Below are positions 18,301 to 27,402 of a stretch of 27,500 bases of DNA, piece after piece. The DNA comes from Ectocarpus siliculosus. Lineage: Eukaryota > Sar > Phaeophyceae > Ectocarpales > Ectocarpaceae. The stretch lies in NCBI GenBank assembly GCA_000310025.1, contig FN648508.1, positions 81,921 through 109,420 on the forward strand, given 5' to 3'. Under the pieces are notes generated by a model, which saw only the letters and a list, made by a program, of their open reading frames with translations, searched no databases and had not been told where the DNA came from. How positions within the stretch are numbered: the first letter of the stretch is position 1; each line of letters starts with the position of its first letter. The position numbers were made by a program, and so were the translations under genes.

Positions 18301-20876
18301 TGTCAGGAAGGCTTGGACTTCCTCCCTCCCTTTGAAGGCAAACAGAGCACCAAAATCAGATCAAGTCAGCAAAAGGAATAGTCCTCGATAGTCGTTGGGG
18401 GGGTGTGACCGGTTACAAAGGTCATCTCCACTAAGAGTATGTCCACAAACATACGCAAAAAAAAAAGCCCCTTTTGAGTTCCTAAGAGGTCAAAGTCACT
18501 TTTACGGGCTCTTGAACCTTACACACATTTTCTTTCGTCATGTTTGCTGCTTCGTCTCCTTTTCTTTCTCGAACTAAAGCCTTAACCTATTCGACCCAAG
18601 GCCTTCAGCACACGATGAGTTAGTTCTTCGAAGTTGGGTTGTTTCTCTCTCAAGCCTGTTTGATTCGCAGGCGAGGGCATGGGTGAAACCACACCGGCAC
18701 GAAACTCAACCTAAAGTCCACAATTAATTCCCTTCTCAATATTCTCCCATTAAGCCGGAATCGGAGAGGTATACGGTAAAACGTGTCTGCAACCACCACA
18801 GCTGTAGGTGACCAATCGGATCGGATCGCCTTGGCGAGAAATTAAGTTGACGAGGAAATAGAACAGGGAGGGGGTACGCAGACCCTACCCCTACCCCTAA
18901 CCCTAACCCAACTTCCCCGATTGTATGCTTTATCCAACATGTTTACTGAAAAGAAGAACCCTGCGAAGCCGCTGGACGAATCAGAACAACCCTCCGGAAC
19001 TTGACTTCGTCGGTTGGGATTCTGCCGGCTGTCACAAGAAACAAATCCTAGCATATGGCAGAATCCCTCTCTGCTTGTTGCGGTTGCCATTGACGCAGCC
19101 AGGACACGGCAGCAGGTCGATTTTTTGAAGCGGCGGAGAACAAGCGGTAGGCTCGTTTATGGTGCAGGAAATTTGGCAGTAGCGGGGCACCAAGACTAGA
19201 AAAATGAAAACCACGCTTCTGTTGTCAGTCGAGACAAATTTTGTCGTTCCCACATCTTCAAAGGTGCGTGCAGTACCGATACGCTAGGAAACACGATCCG
19301 AGCATGTTCCGGCTCATTGTTAAGCACCCACAAATGCTGCAACATACATACACATCGCTCAGACTACGCTCAGAGACAAAATCAAACCCCAACAAGCAAG
19401 AATTTCGCAGTTCGCCGACGTACGTACTCTTATATGTGCTGGTGTGTACACACCCATGTACCTATGCACCTGCGAATATCTCGTCCCTGTTTCTCCAGAC
19501 AGTGTCCGGGCTGTAAGCAGCGGCGACCTTCGCCGGGTCTCGGGTGTTCCACGCCGCCTCCGCTGCTTTGGTCTTCTTCAGAGCGGTCTCCGCAGTGAAC
19601 GGCGGCAGGGGGTGCTGGGGGCGCGTGCATATGCAAGCAGACAACGTAGAGCAGTGAGGGGTTGGGAGGGGGGGCGTACGTGATGCCCGGTAACATTCAG
19701 GGGGGGCACTCCTACATCTATTTAGGCAACATCAGAGTGTTGGGACCTCTGGATTTTTGCTGCATGAACGTCTACGTTAACGGGCTTTGTCCGAGTGGTA
19801 CGGTGCTTGCTCGGCAGCAGGGGCGGCCACGCCTTGGCAATGCTTGTTTTTTTTCCTCGAGTGAACGAAAGGCGCATGGGCCATGGGATGACGCTCTGTT
19901 TCCAGGCGTGGGGGAGCACATTGCTGCCGCGCGGCAGACGGTGATGTGTGTAGGAACAAGCGAAATATGTGGTGCAGTGCCCCTACCGAAACTGAGCTAC
20001 AGCAGCGACCCCAACGAGGTGGGTATGTATTTGAAAAGAATTGTTCGGCCCAAGCGGATAATCGGGGCGTTAGTGCGTTTATCTCCCGAACTTTCAAGTT
20101 AAACAGCAGTGCAGCAATGCCACCACTGGTGCTGCTGGTTCTGCCGCCGCTGTTTCGTGTGTGTGCCAATGGAGCTCTACCTCAGCACCAACCCGACACT
20201 CACGCGCAAAATACGCTCAGCAGCATGAGCACACGACGTGCCAGTGTGGTGCCGAGGGGGTGCCAACATCGTCTCAGATCCACCGCAACATCTTCACGTT
20301 TGGTCTCATGTTTTCTTCCTTCCCATCTGCGTACAGACTATGCCGGGCGCCTGTAGTTAGCGTTGTGCTCTACGCTGGAGCATGAAGAGAAGCACGCGCG
20401 TCAACCCCCCCAACTGATTATATATAAACTTCGGACTGCGGGAGTGAAAAGGTCGTCGTATCCTGTTCGCCTCGCATATTTAGAGCGAGTTGCCGGAGGG
20501 TAAATGCACATCGGTACAACAAAACTTCCGCTGGGCGCACACCACCCGGTGTCACAAGGAAGGATCAACACGCGAAAACAAGAAGCATCGTACAGACCTT
20601 GGGGGGTTCCTCGTGGGGCTTCCAGGTCATGCTCCCCTCGTCCCCGTAGTCGCAGTAGATCTTGCTGCGGCTGCTGTGGGACAGGGCATTGAACGCGGCG
20701 GGGTTCGGCCACTCGGCTGCTGCCGCCGCTGAAGCTGGATCAGACGACGACATCCTGCAGCAGGTTGGTGAGAAGGATCCCGCCGCTGCTGCTGCGGCGG
20801 TCTTTGCGACGGCTCGCTTCCCTGACAACCGCGAGGAGGCGGAGAGCACGAAGCACAGCTTGTTAAGCACGAGCAT
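12330..20876 (-). CDS. DUF1348 / SnoaL-like (NTF2-fold) protein, four exons, retrotransposon in intron 3
   Basis: Minus-strand exons 20876-20598, 19614-19470, 18329-18244 and 12503-12330 (TAG) join in phases 0, 1 and 0 to give 227 residues. The last three exons encode a full DUF1348-like core that matches the bacterial family from end to end. Landmarks are [95 protein letters not shown] and [19 protein letters not shown]. The family adopts the NTF2/SnoaL cone fold; its reaction is not established. Exon 1 adds about 93 residues. The first 42 ([10 protein letters not shown]..., rich in Ala/Ser/Arg/Lys, no acidic residues) look like an organelle-targeting extension. Alternative starts are 20906 and 20753 (MSSSDP). 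Introns are 983, 1140 and 5740 bases; the last holds a complete-looking LTR element. The close similarity to bacterial proteins suggests ancient lateral acquisition, an inference only. Confidence 0.85.
12942..13209 (-). repeat. 3' LTR (268 bp)
   Basis: Matches 17187-17454 base for base as read. In element sense it starts TGTTATAGGATTC and ends ACCACTACA. It contains a TATA-like GGATAAAAAG (13115-13124) and an inverted repeat GCGGAGAG/CTCTCCGC (13129-13150). Confidence 0.95.
13210..13496 (-). other. non-coding segment between pol stop and 3' LTR
   Basis: This 287-base stretch follows the truncated integrase. In element sense it is T-rich, then mixed, and ends AGGGTGGGCTAG directly before the LTR, a poor but possible polypurine tract. 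No integrase remnant was recognised in any frame, consistent with deletion or replacement rather than a simple frameshift. Confidence 0.5.
13497..17051 (-). CDS. Ty3/gypsy pol polyprotein: RT, RNase H, truncated integrase
   Basis: The start chosen is ATG at 17051 (MSQSS), 135 bases inside the 5' LTR, because the in-frame extension to 17240 reads LTR and leader. The protein has 1184 residues. Residues 1-200 are Ser/Pro/Ala-rich with no CCHC knuckle and no D(T/S)G protease motif. Reverse transcriptase runs about 205-400 ([12 protein letters not shown] with Asp290; SNLDDLIVF at 349-357, with Asn in place of the usual Tyr of YxDD; FLGHTI). RNase H runs about 498-620 (LYCDAS Asp505, Glu547, [10 protein letters not shown] Asp572, NADFLSR Asp615). 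A low-complexity linker of roughly 350 residues follows. The integrase zinc finger is at 1049-1088 (H..H, C..C), then the first catalytic Asp in VDYFGPLP (1118). After about 1162 the frame leaves integrase homology and stops, so the second Asp and the Glu are missing. It probably cannot support its own transposition. Confidence 0.92.
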   Translation of the reverse strand: MSQSSVGSSDSASASPEHSERSRSPVSPPRVATFGSPAAGRQATQLLLSSDGARAADPVADAARLSELRAQRIRERFASSASVDANPVGAVLKPPAPTPGTSVPASVSLGVQQQSVSTAAGDELSEFPREPHVDSNFPLAPSTVEHPALGTDIGFDHVAGPVVPRLSSRSASRSTLQFDYTVPAIPPFSSRSDRVQAAARAQRRPYRVNPPVAKQVDAILDQYLAAGLIQHSTSPYSSPLVVIPNKSGGVRITVNYRKLNKLCALSQLPIPRVDDTLDKLLKGRNYSLFDMKSSFHQITVHRDTIPLTAFVTSSGLFEWLKMPQGSSAAPGWFCKVVNEVIKNLHGVASNLDDLIVFDDNPASHVDTMRALFERLRTHNLKLTPPKATIGATEADFLGHTISPDGVRPNGAKVATLTKMPMPKDVKQLRSLLGGLSYYRKFLPNMATRIRPLTTLLKKQATFAFTPAMEQAVRVLLSELANPPVLVYPDWDAVTDGSRPFRLYCDASRDGFGGTLEQEQPDGSIRPIVFISRATLDSERHWTPLDLEAGSIVWCIKRLRGYLWGTKFRIFTDHKSLEHFAKVGENNARVQRWLEFLTAYNYTLEYRKGSANGNADFLSRLPIDAAECDRSGRSRLTPDDDEESVFFIRSCGLTPSGHRAVGVGLGGLVPTSPTSVLGGLAPSTDDFVDFRRHGPRLSPSGLSSPSGIWNIAPWPSINSRGLSPSLRRLGDRTLDWSGSLHSSVEDILALEPESSPAVSPTAASRRTLDPTQLISTRTRRRTAVVAGTPLPPVDYGFSEDPPAPTRISASPRSFRRSPPAQSASTAPPVLTRLVSTPGADPSISDLPTPLARGRDLASSTHPATSVAPAQQSSAAPDSSESSTHLVSTTYTPSSSVSAATLPSGGLQPEPQESAPSSIEAALHSSADLAFRASVERFSHADWAREQRNEPVCVAAIRFILLGRPSALPPDFLDHLPSARRPPLSEIRDLSNKGRLHVDDDGLVLLVRKQTAPPSSTTTRPGGRAARLLNDEPIRIYVPMLMRPWIMQACHADASCHLGAARTLSMLERFYWWVGMSVCTKWWVRHCLRCQARKSSRQTPRWPTLCLPLPSGPGVSVSVDYFGPLPLTPRGNTYILLFTDRFSRRADMYAVTAAEFTAEGTADVHDLFLRYRSCCGSYSDPFFLSL
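17167..17184 (-). other. candidate primer-binding site
   Basis: Two bases inside the 5' LTR the element-sense strand reads TGGCGTTGTCGGCT, complementary to a tRNA 3' end of form ...AACGCCA. The TGG start and position are typical of gypsy primer-binding sites. The matching tRNA was not identified. Confidence 0.5.
17187..17454 (-). repeat. 5' LTR (268 bp)
   Basis: Identical by eye to the 3' LTR. In element sense it should drive transcription from the TATA-like motif at about 17360-17369, with the start expected roughly 25-30 bases further toward lower coordinates. The same hairpin lies at 17374-17395, upstream of the TATA motif. Confidence 0.95.
17641..17790. repeat. short repeats in host intron 3
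   Basis: An (AATT)n tract occupies about 17641-17657, and GCACAGAACCAGCAGTAG is duplicated in tandem at about 17748-17784. These lie in the host intron beside the retrotransposon. Confidence 0.7.
18184..18241. repeat. (AAC/CAA)n microsatellite at exon 3 donor
   Basis: A CAA-type tract abuts the 5' splice site of the minus-strand exon 18329-18244, so in gene sense the intron begins GTATGTTGTTGTTG. Length variation here could affect splicing. Confidence 0.9.
18883..18909. repeat. short interstitial telomere-like repeat
   Basis: CCCTACCCCTACCCCTAACC then CTAACCC has two exact CCCTAA units plus degenerate neighbours, the complement of TTAGGG. It lies in intron 2 of the DUF1348 gene. At under 30 bases it is not a chromosome end. 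Confidence 0.6.
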
Positions 20877-21246
20877 ATGGATGCTGGCTGAGGAACAAGT
20901 TGGCACCTGCTGGCCTGTGTGTGTGTCTTTTCAAAGGGGACACTCGAGGCCGGGACTGTACGAGTTACGAGTTTGCCGCACACAAACATGCCTCTTTGTT
21001 TTTTTGCCTCGCTCCAATCAGGGTGCTCCGTGCGCGGGAGGCTGCTACGCTGTGTTCCGCGCCCAAACAGCCGGGACTATTGTCCTCCTGTTGGATGTTG
21101 CAACAGGTGTGGCTGGCGGGCTGGCAGACCGCCGGGCTGTGAGTTGGCTATACACCGAGAGGAGCCTTGCTCCGTCACGAAGTCAAAACCCGACTGGTTG
21201 CACTTGGTTGCACCGCATTTTCATCAGTTCAGTGCTCACGGGTATC
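20877..21246. promoter_or_regulatory. putative bidirectional promoter between DUF1348 and Trm1 genes
   Basis: The two divergent starts are about 370 bases apart. The gap contains a CCAAT box (CTCCAATCAGG near 21014-21024), GC-rich stretches and no TATA box. Start sites are not known, and the DUF1348 start could be 30 bases closer. Confidence 0.45.
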
Positions 21247-23233
21247 ATGGCGAACGGCAAGGAGGAGAAGGTCATTGCGGAAGGTGCGTCGAGAGAAGAC
21301 GAACTCTCATGCTCACTGCCAATAATTTGAACGAGTAATGACGTTGTGGTGCTGCAGGTACATACTGGTAATTTACAATGGCCTGGGTTTGCTAGGTGGC
21401 GTGTATACTGCGGTAAAAGTCAAGATTGCAGCTCTACCTTTCGTGTTCTCACACGATGTTGCTAGGATTGCAGTCCACGCTGTCTGAAAAAAGGCCCGCG
21501 CTGCTCCAGTGGACAAGCTGTTCACTTTCAGCGACGCCTCTGCGACTCCACGTCTCTCGTCGTCGTGTGTTGCTGTTGAATCGCCGTTCGTATGGGGGTG
21601 AGTGCTTCGTCGATCAGTTGGGGTGTAGACTACACCTCTCTCTGCATGTCGCCATCCGTGTGCACGCAGGTCGAGCTCTGCTCTCCGTCACTCCGGGGGT
21701 GTTTTACAGCGACCATCAGGTGCGCAACCGCGGCAACTGCTGTTTTTATTGTCACATTCATATGGCACCTTGATCGTCATGAGGCTCGATGTGTCGCGTG
21801 AGCCCCATTCGCCGGCACCTCAAGAGCTTCCGTCGTACCTTGCGCCCGTGAGCCATGTTGCATCAGTCTACGTTAGCATGGCAGCACTTATCCTGCTCGA
21901 GAAAGCGAAACAAATCCGTTGCGGATGTTGAGTGTGAATTCGACGATGAAGGGACTGCTGCCGGTGTATCGAGGAAGCAGCGTTTGACAACAACCGGTAG
22001 CGACATGCGTACTGTTTGCGTACTGTAGGACTACATTGTAGGGGAACGTGTCGTAGTCACCACGCCGATCGGTTCAAACGACGGACACACGTAGACCGCA
22101 GTCAGTCGAGCCCACTGGGGCGCCTCCCCGGACCGCTTCCGAATTGTTCCGAATTGTTCCGAATTGTTGCGGGAGACAAGGTTCTTCAGCGAGATCTATC
22201 GGTCGCGGTCCTCCGAGCCTACCGCCAGTTTGCGCTCGAGGGCTCCCTCCGCCCCGCCCCCAAGCGGCGGCATCCATCATCCGCCGCCACTGCCGCCAAC
22301 AACAACAGCACCAACCATAGCAACAACGACGACGACGACAGCAACAACAGCAACGGAGGAGTTGCGCCGATCGGGGGGTTGCATGTTGGTCGACATGGGC
22401 ACCGGGACGAGGCCCCGCGGGGGGGTGGGGGGGGCAAGGAAGAAGTGAATGGCGGCGAGGCCGATGCCGAAAACTTTGGGGGGGGGGGAGCGAGCCCGCC
22501 AGAGCGAGGAGCAGCAACGCGCGTCCTTCGATTGTGGTGCGTCGAGCTTTTGTGCTGCGCTTTTGCTCTGGCAAACGATGGTGTGTGTTCTGAATCTCCA
22601 CATCCTGTCCCCTGCACATATTCCTTCATCGGCGAGCTTTCGCGCTGCTTCGGTGAACGAAGGATTTGTGTGCATACACAACATCAGTAGCGAACTTTCG
22701 TAATACTGTATTCCTCTCCGTTGGTAGATAGTGAATATTCACCGCACACGCTATGGATTGGTGATTGCCGTATCACCGCCCCCAAGGTAGAGCAGCAGCT
22801 CTTTGTCATGATTGGTACGTACGCCGTGTACACTTTTGGAGATACACCTCGGCCTTCTTGCTGCTGCGTTGCAGCCTGAGAAGAAGCAGCGCGATGCCGC
22901 TTTTCCCCGCCGGACTATCGTGTCATCAACACCCTCTTGCCGCGCTCGGACCGCTCACTCGTTTCTGGCAAGAAGACGCTTCGGGCTAGTCTCCTAACCC
23001 TCAGCCTTACCCCTACCGGAACTGACACGATCACTTTGCCCAAACCCCTGCTGGTCGTGCCCCCGTTTTGGTCGACAGCGATGTGCTGGCGGGAGGAGGT
23101 GTCCGCGCCATCCGGTACGCTCTAGAAGCCGGCCCCGTGGAAGTGTTGGCCAACGACCATTCCGAGGAGGCTTGTGAAGGTACTACCAGTCACTTCGTGG
23201 CCCAGAGAGTTCGGGAATCTATTTGGCTACTGT

Positions 23234-23319
<86 letters not shown>

Positions 23320-23321
23320 TC

Positions 23322-23355
<34 letters not shown>

Positions 23356-26300
23356 GCTCTCTCTTGTTGATAGTTTTTGTTGATCGACTTTTTAGAAGGG
23401 TGTCCCGGCAGCAGCAAGCTGATTGCACGTTTTCTTTATTTGTCGGGGGGGTTATTTGTCGGGGAGAGGAGCGGCTCTTGTTGGCTTTGTTTACCTCTTA
23501 GGCTGGGGCTAGAGTAGCTCGCTGTGCTGGTCGTGAGACCGGGCTTCGCGTTACTTTCAACACCAGCACCGTAGGTAGCACCGTAGGTGCGTGCGGACGG
23601 CAGTGGATTGCCGTGATCGGACACGTGGGTAGATCTGATGTCGAAGAGGTTATCGGGGCCGCCCGCTCAAGCATGCTTCTGTCCAACCGGAGCTTGACCC
23701 CTTTTTGTTGTTTTTTGTTTGCTGCGCCTTTTTGAGCTTGTTGGTTTTTGGCGGAGGAGGAAGACCAAGAACACACGCGCTCGAAGACAACTACCAATAC
23801 CTGACGACGACGCTTTTCCCTATGTACACTCTCGCTCACGCACATGTCAACTGGGGTCGGAAGCTGTTCGACGCTGTTACCTATGTACACTCTTGCTAAA
23901 CTCGCCTTATATCGATCGTCAACTATCAACTTTGAACTTGTTCTCAATTCAACCGAACGCCGCTAACTTCTTCTCAAACCGCGCACTTTCTGCCGCCGCC
24001 GCCGCCGCTGCCGCCGCTGGTGCCGGCGCGCGCCGGTGTGCGTTGCAGCCGTACGTCGCAGCGCCCTCCTGAGCGGCATTACCACCGTCGACGTGCTCGC
24101 GCACGGGGCAACCCCACCAGGAGTGTCCTCTCCCTCATCCAACGACAAACGAATTTTTGACACAGCAACGCCCGTCACGGTAGCAACGGCGGCGGCGGAG
24201 GAGGATGAGCAACAGAAATCGTCTACCGATAAGGATTTTGAAGCGTCAGCTGACAACGAGCTTGGGACACCGGAGAAACGGCGACGGCGGCGGCGGCTTG
24301 CTTCGATCGGTGCACGTTCGGAAGCGGCGTCGGTGGTACCGCCGCCCCCTGCCACCTCTTCTTTCGCCGTGCGCATGGGGGACGCGAACGATCTCCTGCT
24401 CTCCGGTGTCACCGCTCTCGCTTCCGGCGCACCCGCGCTCCCGACGGAACCGACCCAGGCTGGAACGGTGGCCGCGGCGGCGGCGGCGGCGGCGGCGGCG
24501 ACGCCGGTCGTTGCAGGAGACAAGAGGGACAGCGGCAGCGGTGGCAGCGGCGGCCGCGGCGGCGATGGCGGCAGCCGCAGCCGCAGCGGTAGCAGTGGCG
24601 GTAGCTGTCGCACGGGGCTAGTCCCCGCCGGTGGTTGGGACTTCGTCGATGTGGACCCCTTCGGCAGCTGCTTACCGTTTCTTGAGGCGGCCGTGGGGGC
24701 CGTGGCTGACGGGGGCGTGTTGGCGGTTGCGGCGACCGACCTAGCGGTGCTCTGCGGGAAGAACAAGGGCGGAGGACGCAAGGTTTGACCTGGATAGATG
24801 GTTCATTTTTTTGCTGTGCACAGTGATGCCCGATTTAAAGACGCTCGGGATACGTCGACTCCCCGCTTTAAAGAAGACGAAATGTTTTAGAGAACCTTGG
24901 GGCCCAGTGGTTTCTAAAAAAAGGGGGGGGGGGGAGGGGGGGGGCTTGAGAGACGCTTCCCCTCGTTCGAGACGCTTCTTTGTAAACCCCACGTGTGTCT
25001 TTACAGCGGGGACGACTACATTTTCCGCGAACCAGATTTGTGAGGTAATGTACGCACAGGCTTGCCGTTGTTTGGGGACTTTGTGCGTCCGCCTTCTTCT
25101 TCCCGACGGACCGCGAAATGATAGTTCTTTGGTGGTGCAGTCGTCAAAATAAAAAGAGGGCAACGGACGATGTGTAGAGGAGATCTTCGTTGCCGGACGA
25201 ACGATGAGAACACCCGAACAGCAAACGATGGGGTACGTCTGCGAGCACGGTGCAAGCAAGGCTAGCGTCACCAAACCTTGCAAGAAGGTCTGGTCAGCGC
25301 GCAGCGCTTTTTGCCGCCGAAACCGACTCGTCTAGGCGTGAAGAGTGTACGATATACGTCTTCTTGCACCAGGTCTTCGTGCTGTCGTACCTACATGTAC
25401 GCTAGGCGTGTTCAAGCGGTTCAAACCACATCTCTTGTTGCCCGATTCGTAGAAAACTCGCATCAAAGTAGCGACGAATGTTACGAGCTTCATGGATACC
25501 GAAGATTGCATACGATATCACACCCCCTGGACCGATTTTCAAAGATCGACATCTCCATGACGAAGAGGATGCCGAAATCAAATGGTACGTTTTTGGAAAG
25601 CTCTCGACGAGACGGTTCAAAAGCTGCAGTTTCCGGCACCGTCACCGCTTTTCTTTCCGAGTAATCGAGCTTTGAAAATCGGTCCCGGGGGGTGTGATAT
25701 CTTACGTCGCCTACGGTAGACTTGGTCTAGTTGGCCGTTTTATGCGAAAACCGTCTTATGTTTTTTGTTGCGTGCTTGACTCCGTTGTTGGGCGTTGTAC
25801 CAGCCCCCCCCCCCAGATAACATCAACACCACCCCTCGCGTAACTCCCTTCCCACCCCTCATCGCGACTCGCCTGCCTGCAGTAGGCTTGGCGTGCGGAG
25901 TCCGCAGGGAATAGTGGGCCCTAGCAGGCTGCATTTCTCAGCCGACAATATGCGTATGTAGCGGAAGGAGGACGCTTGAAGCGCGAGAAACCCGAAGGGC
26001 GTGCATAGGTACAAACAGCCATTTTTTTTGTATTTGTATCCGAACTACTGCTGTCATCCATGTACGCGAGCGCGAGGGTATATCCGAGATTGCCCCAGCG
26101 CCCACCCCACCCGCTAACAATCAACCACCCCCTTGGCCTTTTCCTCTCTTGGCATGCGGGTGCTCTGCCGCCGACCAATGGTGGTCTGGGGGCGGCGGGC
26201 AGAGGTGTCTCAGCCAGTACCGGGCGAGCGTCGTGGACAGGCCCTACGCCAAGGAGGCCGCGATCCGGGTCCTGCTGCACCGCATAGACAAGCTTGCCCG

Positions 26301-27370
26301 GCGGGGGGGGCGGCGCGTCTCGCCCCTGCTGTGCGTGGCTCTCGATTTCTATGTGCGTACTTGTCGTTCTTGTTGTTTTGGTCTAAAAAAGGTGGGCGCT
26401 GGCGGTGCACGAATAAATACCTCGTGCACGCCGATGTACCTCCTGGGGGGGGAGAAGGGAGGATTGGGTAATTCTCGTTGACATTGCTCAGCAGTGTTCT
26501 ACTACACCACTGATTTGGTTTTCACTTGGACGTCTTTATTTAGATAGGTAGGTATTGCTTTCGCTTTCTTCGTGCACCCTGGCGAAAGCGAGCAAGTGGT
26601 GGTTGTGTGGGGATCACTCTCATCACAACGGGCACACTCTCCCCAAAGTCTGTCGAGGACGAATTTCCTAGTTTTTGTTCTTTATTTATTTATTTGTTTC
26701 TTTTTCTTCTTGTGTACTTGGTGACGTTGTAGCCCTTTGTATATGTTGTCGCCCGGCGGCGATAGCCTTGCGATGGTATGGATGGCACGAACCCCTCTGC
26801 TATCTCCCATCCCTTACCTACCCCCCTACCCCTGGTGCATCCTTGCGAAACGTAGCCTGGGCCGGTGAAAACCCCGACACATCGCTCCGTCCCGATAGCA
26901 TTGTAGGGATGCGAGGTCAATGGTCTAGGTAACGGCTACACATGCGTTTGCACCACCCCCCTTTGAGGGGATGCGAGGTCAACGGTCCAACGACTAAATA
27001 AGGCGTGCACGACTTTGAGTACCCTCCCCCCTCCCCTGCCCCTGACCACCTTCTAGGTACGCCTATTCGTGCTGATCCTTCCGGCACCGGACGAGGACGC
27101 GGACGGGGTTTCCACGCCACTGGAGAAGCGTGCACCGCCGCCGGTCCTTTGGGTCGACCAGGCGCGCGAATCGTCTAGGTTCCGCTGCTACAACAGCAAC
27201 AACCGTACTCTCGATAGCAGTAACCGTACTCTCAACAGCAGTAGCGGTGATGGTGATAGTGGTGGTGGTGGTGGTAGTACCCGCCCGCCGATACACCGCC
27301 GTAGCGAGAACGATTCCGGTGCAAACCCCGGAGACGGCGTTCCTGGGCCATCGTCCATCGGGAAGGGGAG

Positions 27371-27402
<32 letters not shown>

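Noticed and set aside
19785-19840. tRNA-like A box (TGTCCGAGTGGTACGG)
   Set aside because: The A-box resembles Ser/Leu tRNAs, but there is no B box, no closing acceptor stem and no CCA-compatible 3' end in range.
20662-21330. 222-codon plus-strand frame running into the Trm1 start
   Set aside because: Its first part is antisense to DUF1348 exon 1. Only the last segment (from ATG 21247) matches the Trm1 N-terminus, and it is left at the GTGCGT donor.
23068-23428. Leu/Ser and Arg/Glu repeat proteins over the CT tract
   Set aside because: Pure microsatellite translation, open in several frames on both strands.
23645-23712. Candidate Trm1 exon encoding EVIGAARSSMLLSNRS
   Set aside because: It resembles the helix after the SAM-binding Asp, but it has no usable donor. 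The exon starting at 24049 (AVRRSALLSGITTVDV) fits the same position with correct phase and splice sites.
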